A stretch of 64,000 bases of DNA from Gari tellinella (GCA_922989275.2 OV277870.1:61033079-61097078), one strand, 5' to 3'. Shown: positions 51,736 through 61,937, numbered from the stretch's first letter. Made by a program: numbers and translations. The notes: generated by a model from the sequence alone, not told the origin.

Positions 51736-51812
51736 GACAAATTAATGCAGAACAATGGTAATACAGAAAGCTCTTTTATGAACGTTTTGCATTTCATTGC
51801 CTTGCATTTAAT
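51736..51812. mobile_element. Family K palindrome, decayed
   Basis: AATTAATGCAGAACAATGGT AATACAGAAAGC pairs imperfectly with AACGTTTTGCATTTCATTGC CTTGCATTTAAT. Confidence 0.6.
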
Positions 51813-51836
51813 AATGATTTACCATGCTCTTTACTC

Positions 51837-51968
51837 AGTCAAACATCAATAACTTGAATTCTCTCCAAAGAACATACTCATATTTCAAAGATAAAACGTG
51901 GTCTTAGCCACGTTGTTCAACTTTAGAAATACGATTAAGTTCGACTTAATCGAGGTTCAATGTACTGT
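51837..51968 (+). mobile_element. Family J element, decayed
   Basis: CAGTCAAACATCAATAACTT left, core TTTCAAAGATAAAACGTGGT / TAGCCACGTTGTTCAACTTT, right CGACTTAATCGAGGTTCAAT. Confidence 0.6.
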
Positions 51969-52064
51969 ATGCTGACTACCTACATGCTTTCAGTCCTTAT
52001 CCTGTAGCAAAACAAGCCTTTATAAGAGTTATCCTTTTAACCAACAAACCGAAGAACAACCAAA

Positions 52065-52315
52065 TACAGTGGAGAATCTGTTATTCTTTCCCGTTTAAAC
52101 GCAAACGTACGCAAACGCAAAGCACTAAAACGTAGAAAAGAACAACTTTTGGACAATTCTGATAATTCTTGTTTATCTTGGTGGCAAACAGTTTGGAGCC
52201 TGATCAGACGCCGGGTTACCCGGCGTCTGATCTGGCTCCAAACTGTTTGCACTGCAAATAATAGTTTTAGCGTAAAACGCGTTTATTGGGAAAGAATAAC
52301 AGATTCTCCACTGTA
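52065..52315 (-). mobile_element. Family C element, intact
   Basis: TACAGTGGAGAATCTG to GATTCTCCACTGTA, 251 bp; perfect core GACGCCGGGTTACCCGGCGTC. Confidence 0.92.
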
Positions 52316-52435
52316 TGCTTAAATTTCTTCCACGGAAAGCGTTACCAGTTTTCATATTTCTTATGTGGATTCTGTTTTGTATTCTCTTTGCAGATCTTCT
52401 TTTATTTCCCTATGACTAACCCATGAGGAAATTCA

Positions 52436-52574
52436 TACAGTGAAGCTCGCTTATAACGAATCTGGATATAACGAAATATTGGATATAACGAAACAACATG
52501 TATTCTTCATCTCTTAATTAACGTATGATAAAATTGACTTGATATAATAACATATGGATATAATGAAAGAAATC
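52436..52574 (+). mobile_element. Family L element, left end
   Basis: TACAGTGAAGCTCGCTTATA then ATAACGAA-type units (GGATATAACGAAATATTGG). Its TCTCTTAATTAACG and GATATAATAACATATGG parts match the 94-bp satellite monomer. Right end not found. Confidence 0.65.
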
Positions 52575-52627
52575 AGATGATACCGAGGCCTTTGTTTTAA
52601 GAATGTTTTACAGAATCTTTTCGTTTC

Positions 52628-52825
52628 CCTATGCAAAACCTCTATAATATTCCCTATGCAGAATCTCTTTAAAATTCCCTATGCTGAATTTCCTTATAAC
52701 TTTCACTGTGTGAAACTTCTTTTATTTCCCTTAAAGAGGAAATCTTAATTTCCCCTATGTGGAACTCTTTATTTTTCCCCTATGTGGAACTCTGTATTTT
52801 CCCCTATGTGGAACTCTTTTTGATT
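52628..52825. repeat. Degenerate tandem repeat, period about 25-30 bp
   Basis: TTCCCCTATGTGGAACTCTT repeated, with older variants TTCCCTATGCAGAATCTCTT on the left. The three right-most units are nearly identical, suggesting growth at that end. Confidence 0.75.
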
Positions 52826-53150
52826 CTCCATAAACAGTGCCTCTTTTTGTTAACACTTATTTCGGAACGTCTATGCCACGCTTTCGTTTCTATTCGCTTA
52901 CAGTCGTTTTTTAAATAGTTCTTTTCACCCCAGAACTTTTGTCATTTTGATCGGAATGGACCCTACAACTATTCGCTCCCGTAACTAGTTTCAACCAGTG
53001 TCTGCTGGACGGTTACCGTCCAATAAAGTTTAGGAATAATTCCATTGTCTGGTCTAAAAATCAAACCTTATTTGATATATCCTTACTTGTTCTAAGAGCT
53101 CGTACTTTTAACCCATTTGAAGATATATGTAGTGTCTACTTATGAGATGA
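52826..53150. other. Unique spacer
   Basis: Nothing recognisable. Confidence 0.3.
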
Positions 53151-53610
53151 GAGCGTTGCCAAATAGTATACACCACGATGATACGCCACCAGACGCGGCG
53201 TCTCTTCAGGGTCTGCACTGTTTGCTATTTAATATGGAACTTCTTACTGTATAGACAAGTACTACGGTGTATTTAGATCGTCTTTGTATAGCAGGTACTG
53301 AAAAACAGGTATTTTTCGCGTCATGAATATTTCGCGCAATGCAATTTTGTATTAATTCGCGACATCATGCAATGTTTCTAGCAGGTGGAAGCTTTAAGCA
53401 GGCTGAAAGTAAATCAGAATGTGCCTTAAGGCACATTCTGATTTACTTTCAACCTGCTTTAAGAAGTCACCTATGTTCATAACTAGAGACGCGAGGCAAC
53501 ACATTCGCGAATTAACGCGTAAATTATATTCTCGCGAATAAAAACCAGTTTTACAGTACATAGGAGGAATCGATTGCAATATCTAGGCATAAATACGATA
53601 AAGTGTTTCA
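53150..53610 (+). mobile_element. Family M element split by family S
   Basis: Imperfect hairpin AAATAGTATACACCACGATG ... GGGTCTGCACTGTTTGCTATTT at 53159-53230, then TGTATTTAGATCGTCTTTGT, the insert, and CAATATCTAGGCATAAATAC as in the copy at 13183. Confidence 0.65.
53296..53559. mobile_element. Family S element with H1 core
   Basis: TACTGAAAAACAGGTATTTT TCGCG pairs with CGCGAATAAAAACCAGTTTTACAGTA. The centre is a perfect H1 hairpin (GAATGTGCCTTAAGGCACATTC). TA on both sides. Only copy here. Confidence 0.8.
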
Positions 53611-53798
53611 ATTCTTATGATTATTTATTTCATCTATTTTCTTCGTTAAACCACATATGCTTTCTGATCTATTATATATTTTCACTGCAATGGTTGATGC
53701 ACCGTAATAGAAAACGTCTAATTAGATATCAATATAAGATATTGTTTTCTGATATCTTTGTTCTGGTTTTAACTGTTTAACACGATTGGTATCTTTTT

Positions 53799-54164
53799 TA
53801 AACAGTGCTCCCTCCCTACAACGGCCCTCCCAACAACGACTCCCTCCTTACAACGACCATTGTCTCTGTTCCCCCAAACAAGACATGTATGTCCAACCTA
53901 ATCACGACTACAATGTTGTCTGTTAAAAATTTTCGTCCGTTGTTTTTTTTTCAAAGTTACATTATGGACATTTTGACAAAAAAACATTAATAACGAGTGA
54001 CAAACAGCTTGAATCCAGATCAGACGCCGCGTTACGCGGCATCTGATCTGGATTCAATCTGTTTGCAAATGTAAGTCGATTTCCGTCCCTATATCGACTC
54101 CCTTCGAACACCGCACATAGTTTTTGTCTCCCATTGGATGTCGTTGTAGAGAGGGGGCGCTGTA
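53799..54164 (-). mobile_element. Family D element
   Basis: TAAACAGTGCTCCCTCC left, H2 core GACGCCGCGTTACGCGGCATC at 54000-54064, right GAGGGGGCGCTGTA. Confidence 0.85.
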
Positions 54165-54350
54165 TGTATTTTTAAATAATTGAAAACCATTTCTTTGTAA
54201 AAGCTAACATTAAAAGAGACATCGTGACAAAATGGCTCATACATTTAACCATTTCGATATAACAACCTATCTCAGCAATTGGTGAATTTCGCTTGTAGCG
54301 GTATTTACGTTTACTTTCCTTGTACACGTATAAACCGTATTGTTGTTTGA

Positions 54351-54598
54351 TTAACCCATTACCCCATAGTATGTTTCTTCGTCTGAAGTCAAGTAACCAC
54401 CTAAAGCAGTCTGAAAGTAAAAGCAGGGTGCGTCTTAAGATGCATTCTGCTTTACATTCAGCCTTCTTTAAGCTACCAGTCGCTAGGATATAGAAAATAT
54501 ATCTAAAAGTCCATATGCATGACCGAATATGATATATTGTTTACTGTGAAAGAATAAATTGAATGCGTTAAAAGTCGTATCCATGGAGTAATGTGTAA
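54351..54598 (+). mobile_element. Family A element
   Basis: TTAACCCATTACCCCATAG left, H1 core GTGCGTCTTAAGATGCATTC, right ATGGAGTAATGTGTAAG. Confidence 0.8.
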
Positions 54599-54663
54599 GA
54601 TGTCAATCTACTTTGATTGTAACGTGTTTTTAAGATTATGAATGAGTCGTCATTTGCGTGGCC

Positions 54664-54829
54664 ACAGTGACGGGACTTAAGCGCACGGCCAAAGAAACAT
54701 TGCATACCAATGACGTCACACGAAGTCTTTAAAGAACAGTTAGTTAGCAACAGTGACGGGACTTAAACGCACGACCATTGTAACATTGCAGACCTTTGAC
54801 GTCACACAGGTTCTTTAACGAACATTCCC
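54664..54829. repeat. Two-copy direct repeat with TGACGTCA
   Basis: CAGTGACGGGACTTAAGCGC...AATGACGTCACACGAAGTC and a second copy about 85 bp later (CAGTGACGGGACTTAAACGC...TTGACGTCACACAGGTTC). Each has a full or near cAMP-response-like TGACGTCA. Confidence 0.75.
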
Positions 54830-55017
54830 AATATTGCATGCCGTCATGTGATTTTAAGCACGTGATTGGGCAGTAACAGACATTAAAACATGGCCAGCTT
54901 TGTCCGAATTTACAGTTTCGGCCCATTTATGCAAACAGCTTTCTTTGCAATTGCGAGTGAACGGTGTGTTTGTTAAATTTCGTTGCATCTCCACAAATTG
55001 CATCTTGCGAACGTAGG

Positions 55018-55267
55018 TACAGTGGAGAATCTGTTATTCTTTCCCAATAAACGCGTTTACGCTAAAACTATTATTTCATTTACAAACAGTTTGAAGCCAG
55101 ATCAGACGCCGGGTAACCCGGCGTCTGATCAGGCTACAAACTGTTTGCCACCAACATAAAAATTAATTATTTAAATTGTCAAAAAGTTGTACTTTTCTAC
55201 GTTTTAGTGCTTTGCGTTTGCGTACGTTTGCGTTTAAACGGGAAATAATAACGTTTTCTCTACTGTA
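55018..55267 (+). mobile_element. Family C element, intact
   Basis: TACAGTGGAGAATCTG to GTTTTCTCTACTGTA, 250 bp, H2 core GACGCCGGGTAACCCGGCGTC. Confidence 0.9.
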
Positions 55268-55382
55268 CAAGGGGTTTACGTCGTCTGTTGTAGCTATAAA
55301 CTGTTGGCAATGACAAAGGGTATCCGTTGATAGATGGCAATAGTGTTTTTGAAATTGTTATCGCTGCTTCTCCTGTATTACA

Positions 55383-55637
55383 TTAACCCATTGCTCCATA
55401 GATACCTATTTTTACGCAGTTTATTTATTTCTCCACTTTGGGACAATAGTTCCAATTTATGTAATCATTGATATCTATTATGAAAAAATACTTTCTATAT
55501 CCTAGCAAATGGAGGCTTAAAGCATGCTGAAAGTAAAGCAGAATGCGCCTTAAGGTGCACTCTGCTGTACTTTCAACCTGCTTTAAATAGTCGACTGCCT
55601 TCAAAACTAGAAACAGGCTATGGAGTAAAGGGTTTAA
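55383..55637 (-). mobile_element. Family A element
   Basis: TTAACCCATTGCTCCATAG to GGAGTAAAGGGTTTAA, H1 core GCGCCTTAAGGTGC. Confidence 0.85.
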
Positions 55638-55667
55638 ACAGTAACGACCCCGTTGACAACATTATGT

Positions 55668-55851
55668 ACATTGGAGATTACGTTATTATAAGCGAAACGC
55701 AAACACAATGCAACAAAATGTTGAAAATGACAAGATTCCTTTACAATTTTTGTCTGATTGCGTCTAACCCGTCTTCGAACTGTTTGCAATGGAAATAACT
55801 ATTTCAGCACAGACCCGTTTATTTGGAAAGAATAACGTTTTGCCAACTGCA
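55668..55851 (-). mobile_element. Family C element, old, no core
   Basis: TACATTGGAGATTACG left, arms with AAACGCAAACACAATGCAAC, right AAGAATAACGTTTTGCCAACTG. Hairpin reduced to CTTCGAACTGTTTGC. Confidence 0.55.
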
Positions 55852-55882
55852 CCGTGGTGTCTCCTACAAGGCTTCACCCTTT

Positions 55883-55886
<4 letters not shown>

Positions 55887-55961
<75 letters not shown>
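55887..55961. repeat. (GT)n microsatellite, about 37 repeats
   Basis: Uninterrupted GT dinucleotides, immediately left of a family B element. Confidence 0.95.
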
Positions 55962-55963
<2 letters not shown>

Positions 55964-55965
55964 TG

Positions 55966-56223
55966 CATGGCTGCCATTTCTCCGGATTTTTCCTAAATCT
56001 CCGGATTTTTCCCCAGTACATGGTAGCTTAAAGCAGGCTGAAAGTAAAGCAGAATGCGCCCTAAGGCGCATTCTGCTTTACTTACAGCCTGCTTTAAGTA
56101 GTTGCATGTCAACAAACCAAGAAAAAGGATATGGGGTAAAGGTACAATTCGTAAATTCGCACTTGAAAAATACAAATTTGGAAATCTTAGGATTGTTCAT
56201 GTCAACTTAATATGGCAGCCCTG
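55966..56223 (-). mobile_element. Family B element
   Basis: CATGGCTGCCATTTCTCCGG to TAATATGGCAGCCCTG, 258 bp, H1 core GCGCCCTAAGGCGC. Flanks TGCTTG / TGTTTG (5 of 6). The left flank is at the microsatellite edge. Confidence 0.85.
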
Positions 56224-56602
56224 TGTTTGTAGAATCGTCAGCAGAACTTGGTATATGTGCATTCATCATTCAGCGGCAATATATGGCTAAAACGGTCAAA
56301 ACAATATGTTCATTATTTTATTCATCTTTTTAAACCAGTTTTCATTGAAACATTGTTTATATTCAATGGGCCACGTCACGTTTCTTACTGCAAACCTTAA
56401 GCTGCGCCAAACTTTTGTCTAATCGCTATCATTATACAAGTAGATCTTATGAGTAGTCCAACCACAGCCTCAAAGAGGCTCGCAACCGGATTTAGCATTA
56501 AAAATAGTAGTTTGTAAATATATGTCAAATGCTTATATAAATGGGTAAGATTTAGGTTTGGATAATAAATTCTGTTAAAAAATGCATTTCAAAAAAAAAA
56601 AG

Positions 56603-56696
56603 GAAGAAGCTCTGGTGGGATTCGAACCCGTGACCCTCCATGCGGAGACAAACATGAAAACAAAGGCAAACGCCTTAACCACGCGGCTACTGGGAC
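56603..56696 (-). pseudogene. tRNA-Ser/Leu-like sequence with Pol III terminator
   Basis: Read on the minus strand: A-box-like TAGCCGCGTGGTTAAGGC, B-box GGTTCGAATCCC and, shortly after, a run of 11 T (56591-56601) that would stop RNA polymerase III. The D stem GCC/GGC and T stem pair, and there is a long region between anticodon arm and T arm, as in class II tRNAs. The two acceptor-stem sides (GTCCCAG and ACCAGAG) do not pair and the anticodon stem is poor, so this is probably a tRNA pseudogene or a tRNA-derived SINE head. Confidence 0.6.
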
Positions 56697-57120
56697 TCTC
56701 TTTCTATATGGTAGCGAATTAACGTACTTCACTGGTAGCGATTGATTTATACATATTCGGCTCGGGTTTATGTCTGAGCCCGTGTAGAGACGCAACAACA
56801 ACAACTAAACCGTTAGCTAACGCTATAGAAAAACGATGGAAAATATCTAAAAAAAAAAACTAAGATTCGGTGATAATTCTGTAGACTTTTTTTGGACTGA
56901 TCATATTTTTTTAATGTCAGAAGCCAAATAATGCCACAAATTTGCTTTTATTTGAGTATTTTATTTTATTTTGACAAGTACACTATCCGGTTGCGAGTCC
57001 CTTTAAAACTGGCGGTCGATCAGGCTGTTTGCTGTTTTCAACTATCGAATGATTTTACTCGTGATGTGGCTTATTTTACTACATGTATTTCTAATATCAT
57101 TTTCATAGTTCACTGCTATA
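56697..57120. other. Unique spacer
   Basis: No family or exon recognised; A runs at 56580-56601 and 56848-56860. Confidence 0.3.
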
Positions 57121-57126
57121 TTCTCT

Positions 57127-57453
57127 AGGGGCCCGATTCATAAAAATTTCGTACGACAACAACGGTCATAAGTCAACTTTAAAAATACATGTACATTTAA
57201 TTTCTGATTTCTCTGTTTTTTCTGGGGGGTCGGGGGGGGGGGGTTCAAGACGATTCCATAGAGATGTCACAAGACAGGATTAGATGGAGAAATAAATAAT
57301 AATTGAGATTTTCTCTGATTTTTCTGGTTTTTTCAAACCGGTTCCAAAGAGATGTCATATGACAGGATTAGATGGAGATATAAATAATAATTGAGACTTT
57401 TATAATCTGACTTACGACAACATTTGTCTTACGAAGTTTTATGAAACGGGCTC
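57127..57453. mobile_element. Family Q foldback with duplicated interior
   Basis: GGGGCCCGATTCATAAAAAT TTCGTACGAC pairs with GTCTTACGAAGTTTTATGAAACGGGCTCC. The inner segment AGAGATGTCACAAGACAGGATTAGATGG is present twice in tandem. G run at 57232-57242. Confidence 0.75.
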
Positions 57454-57552
57454 CTGGAATGAGCGTGTACTTTGTTGTACCATACAACTGTTCAGGATTG
57501 TTTAGATAATGTTTGTTCTGTACTATCTACGCACGTGACAGTGCGTCATCGT

Positions 57553-57806
57553 CAGGGCTGCCATTTCTCCGGACTTTTCCTAAATCTTCGGATTTTTTTC
57601 TAGAACATGGTAGCTTAAAGCAGGCTGAAAGTAAAGCAGAATGCGCCATAAGGCGCATTCTGCTTTACTTCCAGCCTGCTTTAGGTGGTCACGTGTCAAA
57701 AAAATAGAAACAGGCTTTTGGGTAAAGGTACTATTCGTAAATTCGCACTTAAAAAATGCAAATTTGGAAATCTTAGGATTTTTCAAGTCAACTTATGGCA
57801 GCCCTG
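57553..57806 (-). mobile_element. Family B element, perfect 6-bp target duplication
   Basis: CAGGGCTGCCATTTCTCCGG to TTATGGCAGCCCTG, 254 bp, flanked by CATCGT on both sides. H1 core GCGCCATAAGGCGC. Confidence 0.9.
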
Positions 57807-57869
57807 CATCGTATGTGTTTAGTCAATCAACGATAGTTCTGACTTTTCAGCAATAATCTGAATTCATGT

Positions 57870-58057
57870 TTAACTGTTTCGCTGCAAATTTTAACATGCG
57901 CTAAAATGTGTTATCTGCAATCTCAAATTAATTTTTGAAGTTTTGACGGACGAATTATTGATACCAGTGGCAAACAGTTTGCTTTACGCGGCGTCTGATC
58001 TGGATCCAAACTGTTTGCAAAGACGTCTGTATTCGCCTTTGGTGGAGAAAGGTTTAA
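57870..58057. mobile_element. H2 element, TTAA-flanked, left half core deleted
   Basis: TTAACTGTTTCGCTGC left and GGTGGAGAAAGGTTTAA right. Core AAACAGTTTGCTTTACGCGGCGTCTGATC lacks the first GATC...GACGCC. Confidence 0.65.
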
Positions 58058-58159
58058 GGGACTGTGTCCCTTTTTGTATTATACTTTGTTTACTACACTA
58101 TGTTCCCAGTAATTTGATCTGCCATTTGAATTAATAATTTGCTTGTTCAACGTGACTTG

Positions 58160-58250
58160 ACAGTTTTCAAACAGTTTGGACCCAGATCAGACGTCAAGTG
58201 ATTCAACGTATGTTCAGGATTCAAACATATTAGTTAGTGTGCAAAGAGCT
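58160..58250. mobile_element. H2 hairpin remnant
   Basis: CAAACAGTTTGGACCCAGATC AGACGTCAAG...GTTCAGGATTCAAACAT. Confidence 0.45.
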
Positions 58251-58314
58251 AAAAATGTATTCAGATATTCGCTGATCCGGTGTTCTATGAAATGTTGACC
58301 CTGCGTTAAGAAGC

Positions 58315-58510
58315 GAGACAGTGGTCCTTTTCAACGTTGAGAATCGAACCAGTGTCTTTTGTTAACGTAGAGAATTGACCCAGGGTCTTTTTAAACATTG
58401 AGAATCAATACATTGTCCTTTTAACGTTGAGAATCAACTCAGTATTTTTTTTAAACGTTGAGAATCAACTCGAGTATTCTATTAGCGTTAGGTTCGACCC
58501 TTTGGGTCAG
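58315..58510. repeat. Degenerate tandem repeat, about 33 bp, six units
   Basis: Unit resembles TTTTTAACGTTGAGAATCAA CTCAGTGTC. The AACGTTGAGAATC word recurs with spacing near 33 bp; the last unit is decayed. Confidence 0.7.
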
Positions 58511-59300
58511 TTTTCAATAAGGTCAAAATTTCATATAACACCGGCAGTTCTCGTTGTTTGACACGTGTTTTCTTTATAAGATAATCATGCTGTCTTCCTC
58601 CAACATTCCCGTGCCAATAAACAAACAATTAAACCAGTGAATGGGTGTGTTATGTTTGAATTTCTCTTCTACTCCACGCGTTCTGTGCACGAGAGTTCTA
58701 TCCACGGGTTGTTTAACATATTTCTACAAAATTTAATATAAATATATTATACCGGTTCATTTCTTTCGCAAACGGCTAATACTAAACGGGAATGTAATTT
58801 AACATATTACGGTCTAACTTCAATATTCCGAATTACATCATTTCGGACCTCTACCAATATTGCAATTCCCATAGAAAACCCCTTTCATGTCTATATTCCA
58901 CTCTGATACCAATGATATCACCCATAGAAATGTTTTCCTAAATCCTGGCGAAGCTTTCTGGATAATGATAAGCCTGCTTTATCCTACCACCAATCGCGAA
59001 CTTTTAGAAGAGGTGGGGTGGGTACGGCTAAAATTAAACATCCATAGTACATTCCTCGTTCCATTAATTGCATATGACCATGATCACTGGCCACAGCACT
59101 TACATGTAATCTGCCAACTGATGCAGAAAACACGGTTATCCCACTATAATGACATCTGTAGGAAATTACCCCAGTACTCTGCTTAAAGATTGTAAACTTA
59201 GAAACATTAATTCTGATTAATACTCAGTATCTGTTTTGAATCAAATCTACGAATGCCATTTTGATCGGGTATGGCAATGAAGAGGGAAGCTTATATTCCC
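58511..59300. other. Unique region with an unrecognised 100-codon open frame
   Basis: Frame 58887-59186 (plus) encodes 99 residues with a mixed composition and no repeat content. I see no domain, no clear splice sites and no initiation context. It may be chance. Confidence 0.25.
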
Positions 59301-59309
59301 CTAGTGCCA

Positions 59310-59410
59310 CGTGTTTCCTTCACAAACAGTCTACATATAAAGAGTACATAAGTCCTATGCAAACAGTGTAGACTGAGGGTCCTCTATTCTAGGTCTATAC
59401 TAGAATAAAG
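59310..59410 (+). mobile_element. Family G fragment
   Basis: CACAAACAGTCTACATATAA AGAGTACATAAGTCCTATGC and a shrunken hairpin GTGTAGACTGAGGGTCCTC...AGGTCTATAC. Confidence 0.5.
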
Positions 59411-60423
59411 AATAAATAGAATAAATTTATATGTACATATAATAGTACGACTTTGTGTAGGAAAGTAGTCACGTGTTTACTACTACATCTCGTGTGCATC
59501 AGTTAGTATCTATGGAAGATCATACAGCATCTGATAGTCTAGAATAGAAACAACATGTTTTTTATCTGCACATCCAACTGATTTGGATGGAAATCACTCG
59601 GCCATTTATTGGAATAGCGTTCTGATATGTTTTCGATGTTTTATATTCTGTAAATATCCCGATAGTCTGTTAATACTAACAATATTTCCGTAAAATGCCT
59701 TGGACGATATTCAAAATATAAACATGCAATCCTTGGATATTACTCCCTACAGGAAAACGTACAATATGCATTATAATTTCAGTAATTCAACAGACAAATG
59801 CGGCTACACTAGCTCAAACGATATGGTTCAAAAATGTGTGTCAATCTTAGATTTGATACTTGAACTTTGGGATCAAAAGTTTCAAATGTGAATTTCTTAA
59901 ACACTCACGTCTTTATTGCACCGTTGCTCGCCGTTTGGCAAACAAAAACAAACAAAAACATTCATCACTATAACAGGTTATCCTCAAAATGGCGCGCCGC
60001 AGGTGAAATGACGAGAAGTGTCCCTCCACAGAATAATGATCCCGGGTCGTTTTTCGACATAGAAAAATGTCCTCTCGGGTCAGTTTTCTTCACATTGAGA
60101 ACATATTTTGTTGAGAAATTTTCTACGTCGAAAAATGTCCTCCGGGAATACTTTTTAGAATGGGACACGTTTCGTCATTACACCGCCACTGCCAATCAGT
60201 TCTATTTTCCATACACTATTTACACCATATAATTTATATCTAAAATGTTCGACAGTCTAACATATCCTTCTCGAAAAATGTATGTACAATACAGCATAAC
60301 TGTTTTACCTAAAGGCCCCTATCTCCCAAACACTCTGCTTGTTCCCTCTCGTCTGCTTCAGCTTATTCGATTCTGCGCCTGTGCGACTTCCGTTGACACG
60401 TGACTTCTGCTTTCTATCTTCAG
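59411..60423. other. Repeat-poor stretch before a possible terminal exon
   Basis: Contains a 63-codon frame at 59700-59891 without recognisable features. Two related words, TCGAC(A/G)TAGAAAAATGTCCTC and CTACGTCGAAAAATGTCCTCC, occur at 60052-60145. Confidence 0.3.
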
Positions 60424-60498
60424 CTGTTGACGGAGTCGGACACGGACAAGACAGAAACGGAATCGGATACAGCTTATGCAGACGAGGTGTTTAAGTGA
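60424..60498 (+). CDS. Possible terminal coding exon with acidic tail
   Basis: A pyrimidine-rich acceptor (CTTCTGCTTTCTATCTTCAG) is followed by an open frame LLTESDTDKTETESDT then AYADEVFK and TGA. The segment is clearly richer in G and C than its surroundings and has the Glu/Asp/Thr/Ser bias of a cytoplasmic tail. It could be the last exon of an unseen neighbouring gene or an alternative 3' exon; AYADEVF loosely recalls DADEVMY in the tetraspan tail. Phase assumed 0. No partner exon was found. Confidence 0.35.
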   Translation: MLTESDTDKTETESDTAYADEVFK

Positions 60499-60775
60499 GA
60501 GTTGGCAAAGGGATGTAACTCTGTCGTCTTGTGACGTCATTATGTGCTTCCGGTAGACTAATGTTCGGGACGCCAAGAAAAGTCTAGGACCCCCTTTCCA
60601 CGTGGTAGATTGATTGAACAGTTCGATTATCACCAGAAACTTGCAGTGAAGAGTTACTAATGTAGAGTAGACGTTTAATGGCGTGTCCTAGCTTCTGATA
60701 TATGTGTGATACCCTTACCACGAGCATACTTCACTAGGACATGGTCCTGATCAACCTTAGCCTGTGAAGTGGATA
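60499..60775. other. Sequence after the possible exon
   Basis: Non-repetitive; no AATAAA hexamer within the next 250 bases. It would be 3' untranslated if the exon is real. Confidence 0.25.
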
Positions 60776-61020
60776 TTAACCCTTTCACTCTCAATGACAT
60801 TAAAAGGCACCTTTGCCAACAGTTTGGATTCTGATCAGACGCAGCGTAACGCGGCATCTGATCAGGATCTAAACTGTTAGACACTCGTATCGACATTTTG
60901 TCAGTCATACTGTCTTAAATTAACTTTGAAACAATATTGCAGACAACAATATTGAAGCAGAGGACAACATGGCGGTGAAGGGGTAAAGAACTCACGAAAG
61001 AGTTAGCATTGAACGGGTTA
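60776..61020 (+). mobile_element. Family E element, near full length
   Basis: TTAACCCTTTCACTCTCAATG left, H2 core GACGCAGCGTAACGCGGCATC at 60822-60882, GCAGACAACAATATTGAAGC arm, right GCATTGAACGGGTTAG. Confidence 0.8.
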
Positions 61021-61021
61021 G

Positions 61022-61100
61022 CTGGTGTTTGCTAATAGTTTGTATACATATCAGAAACAGGGTAACTCGGCGTCTGAGTCGAATCCAAACTGTTTGACCC
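61022..61100. mobile_element. H2 hairpin remnant
   Basis: TTTGCTAATAGTTTGTATAC ... CGAATCCAAACTGTTTGACC with GGGTAACTCGGCGTC loop. Confidence 0.5.
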
Positions 61101-61111
61101 TCAGTTAACAG

Positions 61112-61235
61112 ATACAGTAGAACCCCTCTATTACGACCATTAAATTGTATTAATTGGGTGGCTGCTTAAAGCAACCTGAACGTAAAACAGAAAGCTACTT
61201 TAAGAGCAACAACTTACACGTACTTGCATTTTATG
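61112..61235 (+). mobile_element. Family H left half
   Basis: TACAGTAGAACCCCTCTATT left end and H1-like core GAACGTAAAACAGAAAGCTACTTTAAGAGC. The right end is absent; a family C element follows within 10 bases. Confidence 0.65.
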
Positions 61236-61242
61236 CTGGTCG

Positions 61243-61492
61243 TACAATGGAGAATGTGTTATTCTTTCCCAATAAACGCGTTTACGCTAAAACTATTATT
61301 TGCAGTGCAAACAGTTTGGAGCCTGATCAGACGCCGGGTAACCCGGCGTCTGATCAGGCTCCAAACTGTTTGCCACCAAGATAAACATGAAATATCAGAA
61401 TTGTCCAAAAGTTGTTCTTTTCTACGTTTTAGTGCTTTGCGTTTGCGTACGTTTGCGTTTAAACGGGAAAGAATAACAGATTCTCCACTGTA
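61243..61492 (+). mobile_element. Family C element, intact
   Basis: TACAATGGAGAATGTG to GATTCTCCACTGTA, 250 bp, perfect H2 core. Confidence 0.9.
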
Positions 61493-61575
61493 ACAAAATT
61501 GGTGGCGATTTTATTTTGAAGCAGTCTACATCATAGCAGGATAATGGTTTAAAGGACCTTATCATGAGACCCTAT

Positions 61576-61798
61576 TTAACCCCTTTACTGCCATGACGTC
61601 ATCAATTTTAAACAATTGTCGTCTGCTTTTATTTATCAAATTATCATTCAGGTAGATATATTTAGACCTTAGAAATATTGAAATGAGTGTTAAACATGTT
61701 GGACCCTAGTCAGACGCCGCGTAACGCGTTTTCTGATAGGGACCCACGCTGTTTGCAAATACCTATTGCACTCTGGGTAAGACAGTGAAGGGGTCAAA
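61576..61798 (-). mobile_element. Family E element
   Basis: TTAACCCCTTTACTGCCATG left, AATTGTCGTCTGC arm, core GACGCCGCGTAACGCGTTTTC, right GACAGTGAAGGGGTCAA. Confidence 0.7.
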
Positions 61799-61937
61799 CA
61801 TGATACAATATAATTTGTTCATTATAATGTTATAATGATCAGTGTTGCTATGGTACCAATGACATAATGCTTTTTCAAAACTACAGCTAAACATTTATTG
61901 TGAATTATCAGTTCACTCTGCCAGTGCCTTCGATCAT

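Noticed and set aside
55764..56210. Open frames with poly-His/Thr or poly-Val/Cys
   Set aside because: Translations of the (GT)n microsatellite and the neighbouring family B element.
58887..59186. 99-codon plus-strand frame
   Set aside because: Only an isolated open frame in unique DNA; no domain, start context or splice sites that I can defend as a gene.
59700..59891. 63-codon plus-strand frame
   Set aside because: AT-rich chance-length frame with no motif or neighbours.
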